Position numbers and translations under genes: made by a program. The notes under the pieces were generated by a model that saw only the letters and a program-made list of their open reading frames with translations, had not been told where the DNA came from and made no database searches. Positions 36,942 to 48,800 of a DNA stretch of 64,000 nt are shown piece by piece. The DNA lies in the NCBI GenBank assembly GCA_020055645.1, contig JAECZT010000019.1, forward strand, positions 1-64,000, written 5' to 3'. Position 1 is the stretch's first letter, and each line of letters begins with the position of its first letter. Source of the stretch: Tomocerus qinae (Eukaryota; Arthropoda; Collembola; Entomobryomorpha; Tomoceridae).

Positions 36942-39750
36942 TTGTTTCGAGGCTACTCGAATCCTTTTAAGGCTACTCGAATTCTTTCGAGGCTACCTGA
37001 ATTCGTTCGAGGCCCGATTTCTTTCGATGCTACTCGAATTTTTTCGAGGTTACTTGAAATCCTTCGAGGCTACTCAAATTCTTCCGAGGCTACTGGAATT
37101 CTTTCGATGCTACGCGAATTCTTTTGAGGCTACTCGATTTCATTTGATGCTATTTGAAATCTTGCGAGGCAACTCGAATTTTTTCGAGCCTACTCGAATT
37201 CTTTCGAGGCTACTCGAACTATTTCGAATCTACTCGAATTCTTTCGAGACTACTCAAACTCTTCCGAGGCTACTCGAATTCTTGCGAGGCTACTAGAATT
37301 CTTTGGGGCTCCTCGAATCTTTTCGAAGCTATTCGTATTTTTTCAAAGCTGTTTAAATTGTCTCGAAGGTACTCGAATTCCTTCGAGGAAACTCGGATTC
37401 TTTCAAACAACAAAGAATTGTTTCGTGGCTACTTGAATTCTTTTGAGTCTACTCTAATTCGTTCTACGGCAACTGAATTATTTCGTGGGGTCTCGAAAAT
37501 CTTTTTAGGCTACTGGAATTCTTTCGAGGCTACTCGAATTCTTTCGAAGCATTTCGGATTCTTTCGAGGCTACTCGAATCCTTTCGAAGCTACTTGAATT
37601 ATTTTAAAGCTATTCGATTTCTTTAAAAGATATTCGAAGCGTCTTAAGGGTACTCGAATTCCTTAGCAGCTACTCGGATACTTTCAAGCTACAAAGAATT
37701 TTTTCGAAGCTACCCGAATTCTTTTGAGGTTACTCGAATTCTTTCGAGGTTATTCGAATTGTTTCGAGGCTACTCGAATTCTTTCGAGGCTCCCTGAATT
37801 CGTTCGAGGTTACTCGAATTCTTTCGAGGCTACTCGAATCCTTTCGAGGCTACTCGAATCCTTTCAAGGCTACTCGAATTCTTTCGAGGCTACCTGAATT
37901 CGTTCGAGGTTACTCGAATTCTTTCGAGGTTACTCGAATTCTTTCGAGGTTATTCGAATTGTTTCGAGGCTACTCGAATCCTTTTAAGGCTACTCGAATT
38001 CTTTCGAGGCTACCTGAATTCGTTCGAGGCCCGATTTCTTTCGATGCTACTCGAATTTTTTCGAGGTTACTTGAAATCCTTCGAGGCTACTCAAATTCTT
38101 CCGAGGCTACTGGAATTCTTTCGATGCTACGCGAATTCTTTTGAGGCTACTCGATTTCATTTGATGCTATTTTGAAATCTTGCGAGGCAACTCGAATTTT
38201 TTTCGAGCCTACTCGAATTCTTTCGAGGCTACTCGAACTATTTCGAATCTACTCGAATTCTTTCGAGACTACTCAAACTCTTCCGAGGCTACTCGAATTC
38301 TTGCGAGGCTACTAGAATTCTTTGGGGCTCCTCGAATCTTTTCGAAGCTATTCGTATTTTTTCAATGCTGTTTAAATTGTCTCGAAGGTACTCGAATTCC
38401 TTCGAGGAAACTCGGATTCTTTCAAACAACAAAGAATTGTTTCGTGGCTACTTGAATTCTTTTGAGTCTACTCTAATTCGTTCTACGGCAACTGAATTAT
38501 TTCGTGGGGTCTCGAAAATCTTTTTAGGCTACTGGAATTCTTTCGAGGCTACTCGAATTCTTTCGAAGCATTTCGGATTCTTTCGAGGCTACTCGAATCC
38601 TTTCGAAGCTACTTGAATTATTTTAAAGCTATTCGATTTCTTTAAAAAATATTCGAAGCGTCTTAAGGGTACTCGAATTCCTTAGCAGCTACTCGGATAC
38701 TTTCAAGCTACAAAGAATTTTTTCGAAGCTACCCGAATTCTTTTGAGGTTACTCGAATTCTTTCGAGGTTATTCGCATTGTTTCGAGGCTACTCGAATTC
38801 TTTCGAGGCTCCCTGAATTCGTTCGAGGTTACTCGAATTCTTTCGAGGCTACTCGAATCCTTTCGAGGCTAATCGAATCCTTTCAAGGCTACTCGAATTC
38901 TTTCGAGGCTACCTGAATTCGTTCGAGGTTACTCGAATTCTTTCGAGGTTACTCGAATTCTTTCGAGGTTATTCGAATTGTTTCGAGGCTACTCGAATCC
39001 TTTTAAGGCTACTCGAATTCTTTCGAGGCTACCTGAATTCGTTCGAGGCCCGATTTCTTTCGATGCTACTCGAATTTTTTCGAGGTTACTTGAAATCCTT
39101 CGAGGCTACTCAAATTCTTCCGAGGCTACTGGAATTCTTTCGATGCTACGCGAATTCTTTTGAGGCTACTCGATTTCATTTGATGCTATTTGAAATCTTG
39201 CGAGGCAACTCGAATTTTTCGAGCCTACTCGAATTCTTTCGAGGCTACTCGAACTATTTCGAAGCTACTCGAATTCTTTCGAGACTACTCAAACTCTTCC
39301 GAGGCTACTCGAATTCTTGCGAGGCTACTAGAAATCTTTGGGGCTCCTCGAATCTTTTCGAAGCTATTCGTATTTTTTCAAAGCTGTTTAAATTGTCTCG
39401 AAGGTACTCGAATTCCTTCGAGGAAACTCGGATTCTTTCAAACAACAAAGAATTGTTTCGTGGCTACTTGAATTCTTTTGAGTCTACTCTAATTCGTTCT
39501 ACGGCAACTGACTTATTTCGTGGGGTCTCGAAAATCTTTTTAGGCTACTGGAATTCTTTCGAGGCTACTCGAATTCTTTCGAAGCATTTCGGATTCTTTC
39601 GAGGCTACTCGAATCCTTTCGAAGCTACTTGAATTATTTTAAAGCTATTCGATTTCTTTAAAAGATATTCGAAGTGTCTTAAGGGTACTCGAATTCCTTA
39701 CCGGCTACTCGGATACTTTCAAGCTACAAAGAATTTTTTCGAAGCTACCC
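36942..39750 (+). repeat. Tandem higher-order repeat of about 1.02 kb within the 20-bp array
   Basis: The same ordered set of variant units recurs with starts at 36942, 37959 and 38978, a period of 1017-1019 bp. A landmark is the shortened unit GAGGCCCGATTTCTTTCGATG near 37010, 38027 and 39047. Single-copy versions are found near 31640, 35673, 41559 and 44204. The right arm has this block only as single copies, so the triplication is specific to the left arm. Confidence 0.85.
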
Positions 39751-42700
39751 GAATTCTTTTGAGGTTACTCGAATTCTTTCGAGGTTACTCGAATTCTTTC
39801 GAGGTTACTCGAATTCTTTCGAGGTTACTCGAAATCTTTCGAGGTTACTCGAATTCTTTCGAGGTTACTCGAATTCTTTCGAGGTTACTCGAATTCTTTC
39901 GAGGTTACTCGAATTCTTTCGAGGTTACTCGAATTCTTTCGAGGTTACTCGAATTCTTTCGAGGTGACTCGAATTGTTTCGAGGCTACTCGAATCCTTTC
40001 AAGGCTACTCGAATTCTTTCGAGGCTACTCGAATTCTTTCGAGGCTACTCGAATTCTAGCGAGGCTACTCGAATTCCTTCATGGCTATTCGAATTACTTC
40101 AAAGCTATTCGAAGTGTCTTGACAGTACTCCAATTTCTTGGAAGCAACTCGGATCCTTCCAAGCTACCTAGAATATTTTCGTGGCTACCCGAATTCTTTT
40201 GAGGCTACCTTAGTTCGTTCGAGGCTACCCGAGTAATTTCTATGTTACTCGAATTTTTTCGAGGCTACTCAAAATCTTTCGAGGCTACTCGAAATCTTTC
40301 GAGGCTACTCGAAATTTTTCGAGGCTACTCGAAATCTTTCGAAGCAAGTCGAATTCTTTCGACGCCACTCGAATTTTTTCAGTTACTCGTATTCTTTTGA
40401 GGCTACTCGAATTCTTTCGAGGCTACTCGAATTCTTTCGAGGCTACTCGAGTTCTTTCGAGGCTACTCGAATTCCTTCGAGGCAACTCCAATTCCTTCGA
40501 CGCTTCTCGAAGTCTTTCGAGGCTACTCGAGTTGTTTCGAGGCTACCCGAATCCTTCCAAGGCTACCTGAATTCTTTCGAAATTACTCGAATTCTTTCGA
40601 GACTGCTAGAATTCTTTCAAGTCTACTCGAATCTTATCGAAGCTATTCGAATTTATTCAAAGCTATTTAAATTGTCTCGAGAGATTTCGAATTCCTTCGA
40701 GGCAACTCGAAATCTTTCGAGGCTGCTCGAAATCTTTCGAGGCTACTCGAAATCTTTCAAGGCTACTCGAAATCTTTCGAGGCTACTCGAAATGTTTCGA
40801 GGCTACTCGAAATCTTTCGAAGCAAGTCGAATTCTTTCGACGCCACTCGAATTTTTTCAAAGTTACTCGTATTCTTTCGAGGCTACTCGAATTCTTTCGA
40901 GGCTACTCGAATTCTTTCGAGGCAACTCCAATTCTTTCGACGCTACTCGAAGTCTTTCGAGGCTACTCGAGTTGTTTCAAGGCTACCCGAATCCTTCCAA
41001 GGCTACCTGAATTCTTTCGAAATTACTCCAATTCTTTCGACGCCACTCGAATTCTTTCGAGGCTACTCGAATTCCTTCGAAGCATTTCGAATTCTTTCGA
41101 GGCTACTCGAGTCCTTTCGAAGCTACTTGAATTATTTTAAAGCTATTCGATTTCTTTCAAAGATATTCGAAGTGTCTTAAGGGTACTCGAATTCCTTAGT
41201 GGCTACTCGGATACTTTTAAGCTACAAAGAACTTTTTCGAAGCTACCCGAATTCTTTTGAGGTTACTCGAATTCTTTCGAGGTTATTCGAATTGTTTCGA
41301 GGCTACTCGAATCCTTTCAAGGCTACTCGAATTCTTTCGAGGCTACCTGAATTCGTTCGAGGTTACTCGAATTCTTTCGAGGCTACTCGAATCCTTTCAA
41401 GGCTACTCGAATTCTTTCGAGGCTACCTGAATTCGTTCGAGGTTACTCGAATTCTTTCGAGGTTACTCGAATTCTTTCGAGGTTATTCGAATTGTTTCGG
41501 GCTACTCCAATCCTTTTAAGGCTACTCGAATTCTTTCGAGGCTACCTGAATTCGTTCGAGGCCCGATTTCTTTCGATGCTACTCGAATTTTTTCGAGGTT
41601 ACTTGAAATCCTTCGAGGCTACTCAAATTCTTCCGAGGCTACTGGAATTCTTTCGATGCTACGCGAATTCTTTTGAGGCTACTCGATTTCATTTGATGCT
41701 ATTTGAAATCTTGCGAGGCAACTCGAATTTTTTCGAGCCTACTCGAATTCTTTCGAGGCTACTCGAACTATTTCGAAGCTACTCGAATTCTTTCGAGACT
41801 ACTCAAACTCTTCCGAGGCTACTCAAATTCTTGCGAGGCTACTAGAATTCTTTGGGGCTCCTCGAATCTTTTCGAAGCTATTCGTATTTTTTCAAAGCTG
41901 TTTAAATTGTCTCGAAGGTACTCGAATTCCTTCGAGGAAACTCGGATTCTTTCAAACAACAAAGAATTGTTTCGTGGCTACTTGAATTCTTTTGAGTCTA
42001 CTCTAATTCGTTCTACGGCAACTGAATTATTTCGTGGGGTCTTGAAAATCTTTTTAGGCTACTGGAATTCTTTCGAGGCTACTCGAATTCTTTCGAAGCA
42101 TTTCGGATTCTTTCGAGGCTACTCGAATCCTTTCGAAGCTACTTGAATTATTTTAAAGCTATTCGATTTCTTTAAAAGATATTCGAAGTGTCTTAAGGGT
42201 ACTCGAATTCCTTAGCGGCCACTCGGATACTTTCAAGCTACAAAGAATTTTTTCGAAGCTACCCGAATTCTTTTGAGGTTACTCGAAATCTTTCGAGGTG
42301 ACTCGAATTGTTTCGAGGCTACTCGAATCCTTTCGAGGCTACTCGAATCCTTTCAAGGCTACCCGAATTCTTTCGAGGCTACTCGAATTCTTTCGAGGCT
42401 ACTCGAATTCTTTCGAGGCTACTCGAATTCTAGCGAGGCTACTCGAATTCCTTCATGGCTATTCGAATTACTTCAAAGCTATTCGAATTACTTCAAAGCT
42501 ATTCGAAGTGTCTTGACAGTACTCCAATTTCTTGGAAGCAACTCGGATCCTTTCAAGCTACCTAGAATATTTTCGTGGCTACCCGAATTCTTTTGAGGCT
42601 ACCTTGGTTCGTTCGAGGCTACCCGAGTAATTTCTATGTTACTCGAATTTTTTCGAGGCTACTCGAAATCTTTCGAGGCTACTCGAAATCTTTCAAGGCT

Positions 42701-43028
42701 ACTCGAAATCTTTCGAGGCTACTCGAAATGTTTCGAGGCTACTCGAAATCTTTCGAGGCTACTCGAAATCTTTCGAAGCAAGTCGAATTCTTTCGGCGCC
42801 ACTCGAATTTTTTCAAAGTTACTCGTATTCTTTCGAGGCTTCTCGAATTCTTTCGAGGCTACTCGAATTCTTTCGAGGCTACTCGAATTCTTTCGAGGCA
42901 ACTCCAATTCTTTCGACGCTATTCGAGGCTACTCGAGTTGTTTCGAGGCTACCCGAATCCTTCCAAGGCTACCTGAATTCTTTCGAAATTACTCGAATTC
43001 TTTCGAGACTGCTAGAATTCTTTCAAGT

Positions 43029-43482
43029 TGTAAAGTGTATAGGAGTGTTTCTTCTTTGTGCCTTACTTGGACTTGGATTTGTGCTGAAGCCTACTGTTAA
43101 GGTACGTTGTTGCACTCTCCTTAGTCCTGTCTCACTATTCCCCATTAGGCCTATCTAACTTATATTCTAGATTCTAAATTATATGTATTTTATTGAATTG
43201 GATTTTTGTTTCGAAATTTATTTTAAATAATATTATTGGTTTTTCTGTTTTAAACGTACTGGTATTCCTAATTATCATTTCTTTTGCCGCATTAGAGTTA
43301 GTCATAATTATTATTGAAATTTTAGACGAAGGCTTACCTAGTGAAGTTCGTGTCTAATTCTAAGTTAGTAATTATCATTCATATGCTCATGCCTCTACCT
43401 CATCTACATAATATTCAGCCAAGTAGTGGCGATAGTTAGACTGCATTTATTTCATCTTTCTGACAGTTTTGCTATCATTACA
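43029..43482. mobile_element. Probable solo LTR, 454 bp
   Basis: A non-repetitive AT-rich segment interrupts the 20-bp array. It begins TGTAAAGTG and ends ATCATTACA (short inverted termini TGTAA/TTACA). It is flanked by a direct 4-bp duplication AAGT (43025-43028 and 43483-43486). Removing the segment and one AAGT restores the array text found at about 40620 and 34940. TG...CA ends with a 4-bp duplication fit a Gypsy or BEL/Pao solo LTR. No ORF, clear TATA box or AATAAA is seen, so a small DNA transposon is not excluded. Confidence 0.65.
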
Positions 43483-44409
43483 AAGTCTACTCGAATCTTA
43501 TCGAAGCTATTCGAATTTATTCAAAGCTATTTAAATTGTCTCGAGAGTTTTCGAATTCCTTCGAGGCAACTCGGATTCTTTCAAACAACAAAGAACTGTT
43601 TGCTGGCTACTTGAAATCGTTCAAGGCTATTGGAATTATTTCGAAGCTACTAGAATTCTTTCGAGGCTACTCGAATTCTTTCGAGGCTACTCGAATTCTT
43701 TCGAGGCTACTCGAATTCTTTCGAGGCTACTCGAATCCTTTCGAAGCTACTTGAATTATTTTAAAGCTATTCGATTTCTTTCAAAGATATTCGAAGTGTC
43801 TCAAGGGTACTCGAATTCCTTAGTGGCTACTCGGATACTTTTAAGCTACAAAGAACTTTTTCGAAGCTACCCGAATTCTTTTGAGGTTACTCGAATTCTT
43901 TCGAGGTTATTGGAATTGTTTCGAGGCTACTCGAATCCTTTCAAGGCTACTCGAATTCTTTCGAAGCTATCTGAATTCGTTCGGGGTTACTCGAATTCTT
44001 TCGAGGCTACTCGAATCCTTTCAAGGCTACTCGAATTCTTTCGAGGCTACCTGAATTCGTTCGAGGTTACTCGAATTCTTTCGAGGTTACTCGAATTCTT
44101 TCGAGGTTACTCGAATTCTTTCGAGGTTATTCGAATTGTTTCGAGGCTACTCGAATCCTTTTAAGGCTACTCGAATTCTTTCGAGGCTACCTGAATTCGT
44201 TCGAGGCCCGATTTCTTTCGATGCTACTCGAATTTTTTCGAGGTTACTTGAAATCCTTCGAGGCTATTTAAATTCTTCCGAGGCTACTGGAATTCTTTCG
44301 ATGCTACGCGAATTCTTTTGAGGCTACTGGATTTCATTTGATGCTATTTGAAATCTTGCGAGGCAACTCGAATTTTTTCGAGCCTACTCGAATTCTTTCG
44401 AGGCTACTT

Positions 44410-45023
44410 GCAATAAATAAATAGAAAAGACGACTCAGAATCCAAATTCAGCTTAATGTCACTTTTATTTAGTTCATCTGAATGTAGGCGACCGGTTTCA
44501 TAATTTTTATCAAGCCTGTTAGTTTTAAATACAATCAATAAATAATCAAATCCTAAATACTTATAAAATAGTCTTATTATATTAATAAATTTAAGATTAT
44601 CTAAGAATTATGTTTACGTACGAATGCCATTGAAGTTTAACCCACCTGTTTGTTTTTATTGTACTATATTGGTGTGTGACGTGCTACCAGTAAAGTATTG
44701 ATTCAGATTTTAACTGTAAAACCAAAAAGTTACTTAAATTCACCGTGTTAATGTTAACATGTCATTAACTCGACTTAAATTAGGATTATTAACAATTATC
44801 TATATTATGTTAAGTTAATAAAATAATTACCTTTACATATTATGGTCTGTTACTAAAATCTTATAATTTTGTTAATTATAAATAAACAAAGTGCAATTTC
44901 ATTCTTCTGTCAGAATGAACTTCCTGCTGTTCGGTATTTACCGCATAATATGTATTTACGCGCCTTTCGCGTTGGCTTACATTTTTAAGATCTATACAGT
45001 GTAATTTTATTTAATAATGCCCC
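44410..45023 (-). other. 3' region of the Penelope-like element
   Basis: An AT-rich non-coding tail after the RT stop. On the minus strand it contains GAAACCGGTCGCC (44487-44499), a motif that resembles the 3' portions of many arthropod Penelope-like elements. AAATAAAAGT (44461-44470) is a possible poly(A) signal. The end is A/T-rich (TATTTATTTATTG) against the array. No further gene is seen. Confidence 0.55.
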
Positions 45024-45800
45024 TTATTTTTTCAGTATCTGTCTCAATGAGTTTGTCTGTGTGTATGCTACATTGAGACTTAACGATTCAGCCCATAATT
45101 TGTACTTTTCATTTGTGCATTTACGTAATTGTGAATACAATATTTCTTTTACAATATTTCCTATGTTTTTTATATTATTATAAAAAGGCACTACGATAAA
45201 TATCTTATTACCAAAATCACTATAATTAGTTGGATCTATAGTTATATTATATTTTGACAATATTTGTCGGGTATGAATACGTAAATTGCTAATTAATAGA
45301 TCTTTTTTAGGTTTGAGTACACTATGCCTTGTAATAGTTTCGAGTTTATTTTTACTATGTTGTATTATATTATTGGGGTATCCTCTAGATTTAAATTTTT
45401 CCATTTCATTAGTTATTTGGACTTTTGCCTTTTCTTCATCTGAAAAGCATTTAATAATCCTAATGCCTGCTGAATAAGGTAAAGATCTTTTTACATGAAT
45501 CGGATGATTAGATAAGAAATGTAAGTATAAATGTTTGCTCATTGGCTTTTTGTACATTTCTGTGCTTATTTCGTTATTTGTAATGGATATATTTAGATCG
45601 AGAAAATTTACTTTTTCGTATGACCATTCATAGGTAAATGTCAGAAAATTGTGGTTAAAAAGTAATTTTAAGTACTCATCCGGATTCGGTATATTTGTTG
45701 CATCTATAATTAAAATAATATCGTCTATAAACCGATTTCTAAATACAATTTCGTTTTTGTTTTCGAATAGCTTGCTGGTTTCACGTGATACAGTTATATA
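44410..45800 (-). mobile_element. 5'-truncated Penelope-like retroelement at the inversion point
   Basis: About 1.39 kb of unique sequence separates the plus-oriented 20-bp array (ends GGCTACTTG) from the minus-oriented one (begins at AGCTTTAAAATAATTC). The minus strand encodes the C-terminal part of a Penelope-type reverse transcriptase followed by about 610 bp of 3' sequence. The 5' end is cut inside the RT core. The flanking arrays point in opposite directions, so this is not a simple insertion into one array: the element marks, or lies at, an inversion breakpoint. No target duplication could be recognised. Confidence 0.82.
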
Positions 45801-45803
45801 GCT
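45024..45803 (-). pseudogene. Penelope-like reverse transcriptase, C-terminal fragment
   Basis: The open frame runs from the array boundary (an in-frame TAA lies in the array just upstream) to a TAA at 45024-45026, about 259 codons. It has no start of its own; the first Met, at 45557, is internal. Early in the fragment RFIDDIILI corresponds to the catalytic R-Y/F-x-D-D motif of Penelope-like RTs (both Asp near 45723-45729). It is followed by VNFLDLNISI, then MYKKPMSKHLYLHF, SNHP, and the linker FKSRGYP, all in the order usual for this family. It ends in SLRQILKK, where family members often continue into a GIY-YIG endonuclease. No such domain or Cys-rich motif is seen downstream. Upstream RT motifs are lost by truncation. 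Function would have been target-primed reverse transcription; this copy is inactive. Confidence 0.85.
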
Positions 45804-48800
45804 TTAAAATAATTCAAGTAGCTTCGAAAGGATTCGAGTAGCCTCGAAAGAATCCGAAATGCTTCGAAAGAATTCGAGTAGCCTCGAAAGAATTCCAGTA
45901 GCCTAAAAAGATTTTCAAGACCCCACGAAATAATTCAGTTGCCGTAGAACGAATTAGAGTAGACTCAAAAGAATTCAAGTAGCCACGAAACAGTTCTTTG
46001 TTGTTTGAAAGAATCCGAGTTTCCTCGAAGGAATTCGAGTACCTTCGAGACAATTTAAACAGCTTTGAAAAAATACGAATAGCTTCGAAAAGATTCGAGG
46101 AGCCCCAAAGAATTCTAGTAGCCTCGCAAGAATTTGAGTAGCCTCGGAAGAGTTTGAGTAGTCTCGAAAGAATTCGAGTAGCTTCGAAATAGTTCGAGTA
46201 GCCTCGAAAGAATTCGAGTAGGCTCGAAAAAATTCGAGTTGCCTCGCAAGATTTCAAATAGCATCAAATGAAATCGAGTAGCCTCAAAAGAATTCGCGTA
46301 GCATCGAAAGAATTCCAGTAGCCTCGGAAGAATTTGAGTAGCCTCGAAGGATTTCAAGTAACCTCGAAAAATTCGAGTAGCATCGAAAGAAATCGGGCCT
46401 CGAACGAATTCAGGTAGCCTCGAAAGAATTCGAGTAGCCTTAAAAGGATTGGAGTAGCCCAAAACAATTCGAATAACCTCGAAAGAATTCGAGTAACCTC
46501 GAAAGAATTCGGAGTAACCTCGAACGAATTCAGGTAGCCTCGAAAGAATTCGAGTAGCCTTGAAAGGATTCGAGTAGCCTCGAAAGAATTCGAGTAACCT
46601 CGAACGAATTCAGGTAGCCTCGAAAGAATTCGAGTAGCCTTGAAAGGATTCGAGTAGCCTCGAAACAATTCGAATAACCTCGAAAGAATTCGAGTAACCT
46701 CAAAAGAATTCGGGTAGCTTCGAAAAAGTTCTTTGTAGCTTAAAAGTATCCGAGTAGCCACTAAGGAATTCGAGTACCCTTAAGACACTTCGAATATCTT
46801 TGAAAGAAATCGAATAGCTTTAAAATAATTCAAGTAGCTTCGAAAGGACTCGAGTAGCCTCGAAAGAATTCGAAATGCTTCGAAGGAATTCGAGTAGCCT
46901 CGAAAGAATTCGAGTAGCGTCGAAAGAATTGGAGTAATTTCGAAAGAATTCAGGTAGCCTTGGAAGGATTCGGGTAGCCTTGAAACAACTCGAGTAGCCT
47001 CGAAAGACTTCGAGTAGCGTCGAAAGAATTGGAGTTGCCTCGAAAGAATTCGAGTAGCCTCGAAAGAATGCGAGTAGCCTCGAAAGAATACGAGTAACTT
47101 TGAAAAAATTCGAGTGACGTCGAAAGAATTCGACTTGCTTCGAAAGATTTCGAGTAGCCTCGAAACATTTCGAGTAGCCTCGAAAGATTTCGAGTAGCCT
47201 TGAAAGATTTCGAGTAGCCTCGAAAGATTTCGAGTAGCCTCGAAAGATTTCGAGTTGCCTCGAAGGAATTCGAAATCTCTCGAGACAATTTAAATAGCTT
47301 TGAATAAATTCGAATAGCTTCGATAAGATTCGAGTAGACTTGAAAGAATTCTAGCAGTCTCGAAAGAATTCGAGTAATTTCGAAAGAATTCAGGTAGCCT
47401 TGGAAGGATTCGGGTAGCCTCGAAACAACTCGAGTAGCCTCGAAAGACTTCGAGAAGCGTCGAAGGAATTGGAGTTGCCTCGAAGGAATTCGAGTAGCCT
47501 CGAAAGAAAAAAATTCGAGTAGCCTCGAAAGAATTCGAGTAGCCTCAAAAGAATACGAGTAACTGAAAAAATTCGAGTGGCGTCGAAAGAATTCGACTTG
47601 CTTCGAAAGATTTCGAGTAGCCTTCGAAAAATTTCGAGTAGCCTCGAAAGATTTCGAGTAGCCTCGAAAGATTTTGAGTAGCCTCGAAAAAATTCGAGTA
47701 ACATAGAAATTACTCGGGTAGCCTCGAACGAACTAAGGTAGCCTCAAAAGAATTCGGGTAGCCACGAAAATATTCTAGGTAGCTTGGAAGGATCCGAGTT
47801 GCTTCCAAGAAATTGGAGTACTGTCAAGACACTTCGAATAGCTTTGAAGTAATTCGAATAGCCATGAAGGAATTCGAGTAGCCTCGCTAGAATTCGAGTA
47901 GCCTCGAAAGAATTCGAGTAGCCTCGAAAGAATTCGAGTAGCCTTGAAAGGATTCGAGTAGCCTCGAAAGGATTCGAGTAGCCTCGAAACAATTCGAGTC
48001 ACCTCGAAAGAATTCGAGTAACCTCGAAAGAATTCGAGTAACCTCGAAAGAATTCGAGTAACCTCGAAAGAATTCGAGTAACCTCGAAAGAATTCGAGTA
48101 AATTCGAAAGAATTCGAGTAACCTCGAAAGAATTCGAGTAACCTCAAAAGAATTCGGGTAGCTTCGAAAAAATTCTTTGTAGCTTGAAAGTATCCGAGTA
48201 GCCACTAAGGAATTCGAGTACCCTTAAGACACTTCGAATATCTTTGAAAGAAATCGAATAGCTTTAAAATAATTCAAGTAGCTTCGAAAGGATTCGAGTA
48301 GCCTCGAAAGAATTCGAAATGCTTCGAAGGAATTCGAGTATCCTCGAAAGAATTCGAGTAGCCTCGAAAGAATTCCAGTAGCCTAAACAGGCTTCGAGAC
48401 ACCACGAAACATTTCAGTTGTCGTAGATCGAATTCAAGTAGACTCAAAAGAATTCTAGTAGCTTCGAAATAATTCCAATAGCCTTGAACGATTTCAAGTA
48501 GCCAGCAAACAGTTCTTTGTTGTTTGAAAGAATCCGAGTTGCCTCGAAGGAATTCGAAAACTCTCGAGACAATTTAAATAGCTTTGAATAAATTCGAATA
48601 GCTTCGATAAGATTCGAGTAGACTTGAAAGAATTTTAGCAGTCTCGAAAGAATTCGAGTAATTTCGAAAGAATTCAGGTAGCCTTGGAAGGATTCGGGTA
48701 GCCTCGAAACAACTCGAGTAGCCTCGAAAGACTTCGAGTAGCGTCGAAAGAATTGGAGTTGCCTCGAAAGAATTCGAGTAGCCTCGAAAGAATACGAGTA

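Larger units (their letters stand above)
29918..44409 (+). repeat. 20-bp minisatellite array, left arm
   Basis: About 14.5 kb of tandem and degenerate copies of GGCTACTCGAATTCTTTCGA. Each perfect unit contains an EcoRI site (GAATTC) and TCGA sites. Variants such as GGTTACTCG..., CTCGAAATGT and CTTGAATTATTTTAAAG recur in fixed order and so define higher-order blocks of about 1-4 kb. The strand shown lacks stops in the consensus, and 20 is not a multiple of 3. All three frames therefore translate to the same 20-residue motif every 60 bp, which is why long frames appear. There is no constant start, and units change frame freely, so I treat it as non-coding satellite. A probable solo LTR interrupts it at 43029-43482. 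Confidence 0.95.

Noticed and set aside
29880-44321. Dozens of overlapping open frames of 60-196 residues rich in RLLEFFRGYSNSFEATRILS-like repeats (and their minus counterparts at 45814-52859)
   Set aside because: They follow from a stop-free 20-bp unit read in any frame. Overlapping frames on the same strand give the same peptide, and no consistent start or boundary exists.
44480-44520. Hammerhead ribozyme in the 3' region of the Penelope-like element
   Set aside because: Such ribozymes are known in this class and GAAAC is present, but I cannot find a proper CUGAUGA core with three pairable stems.
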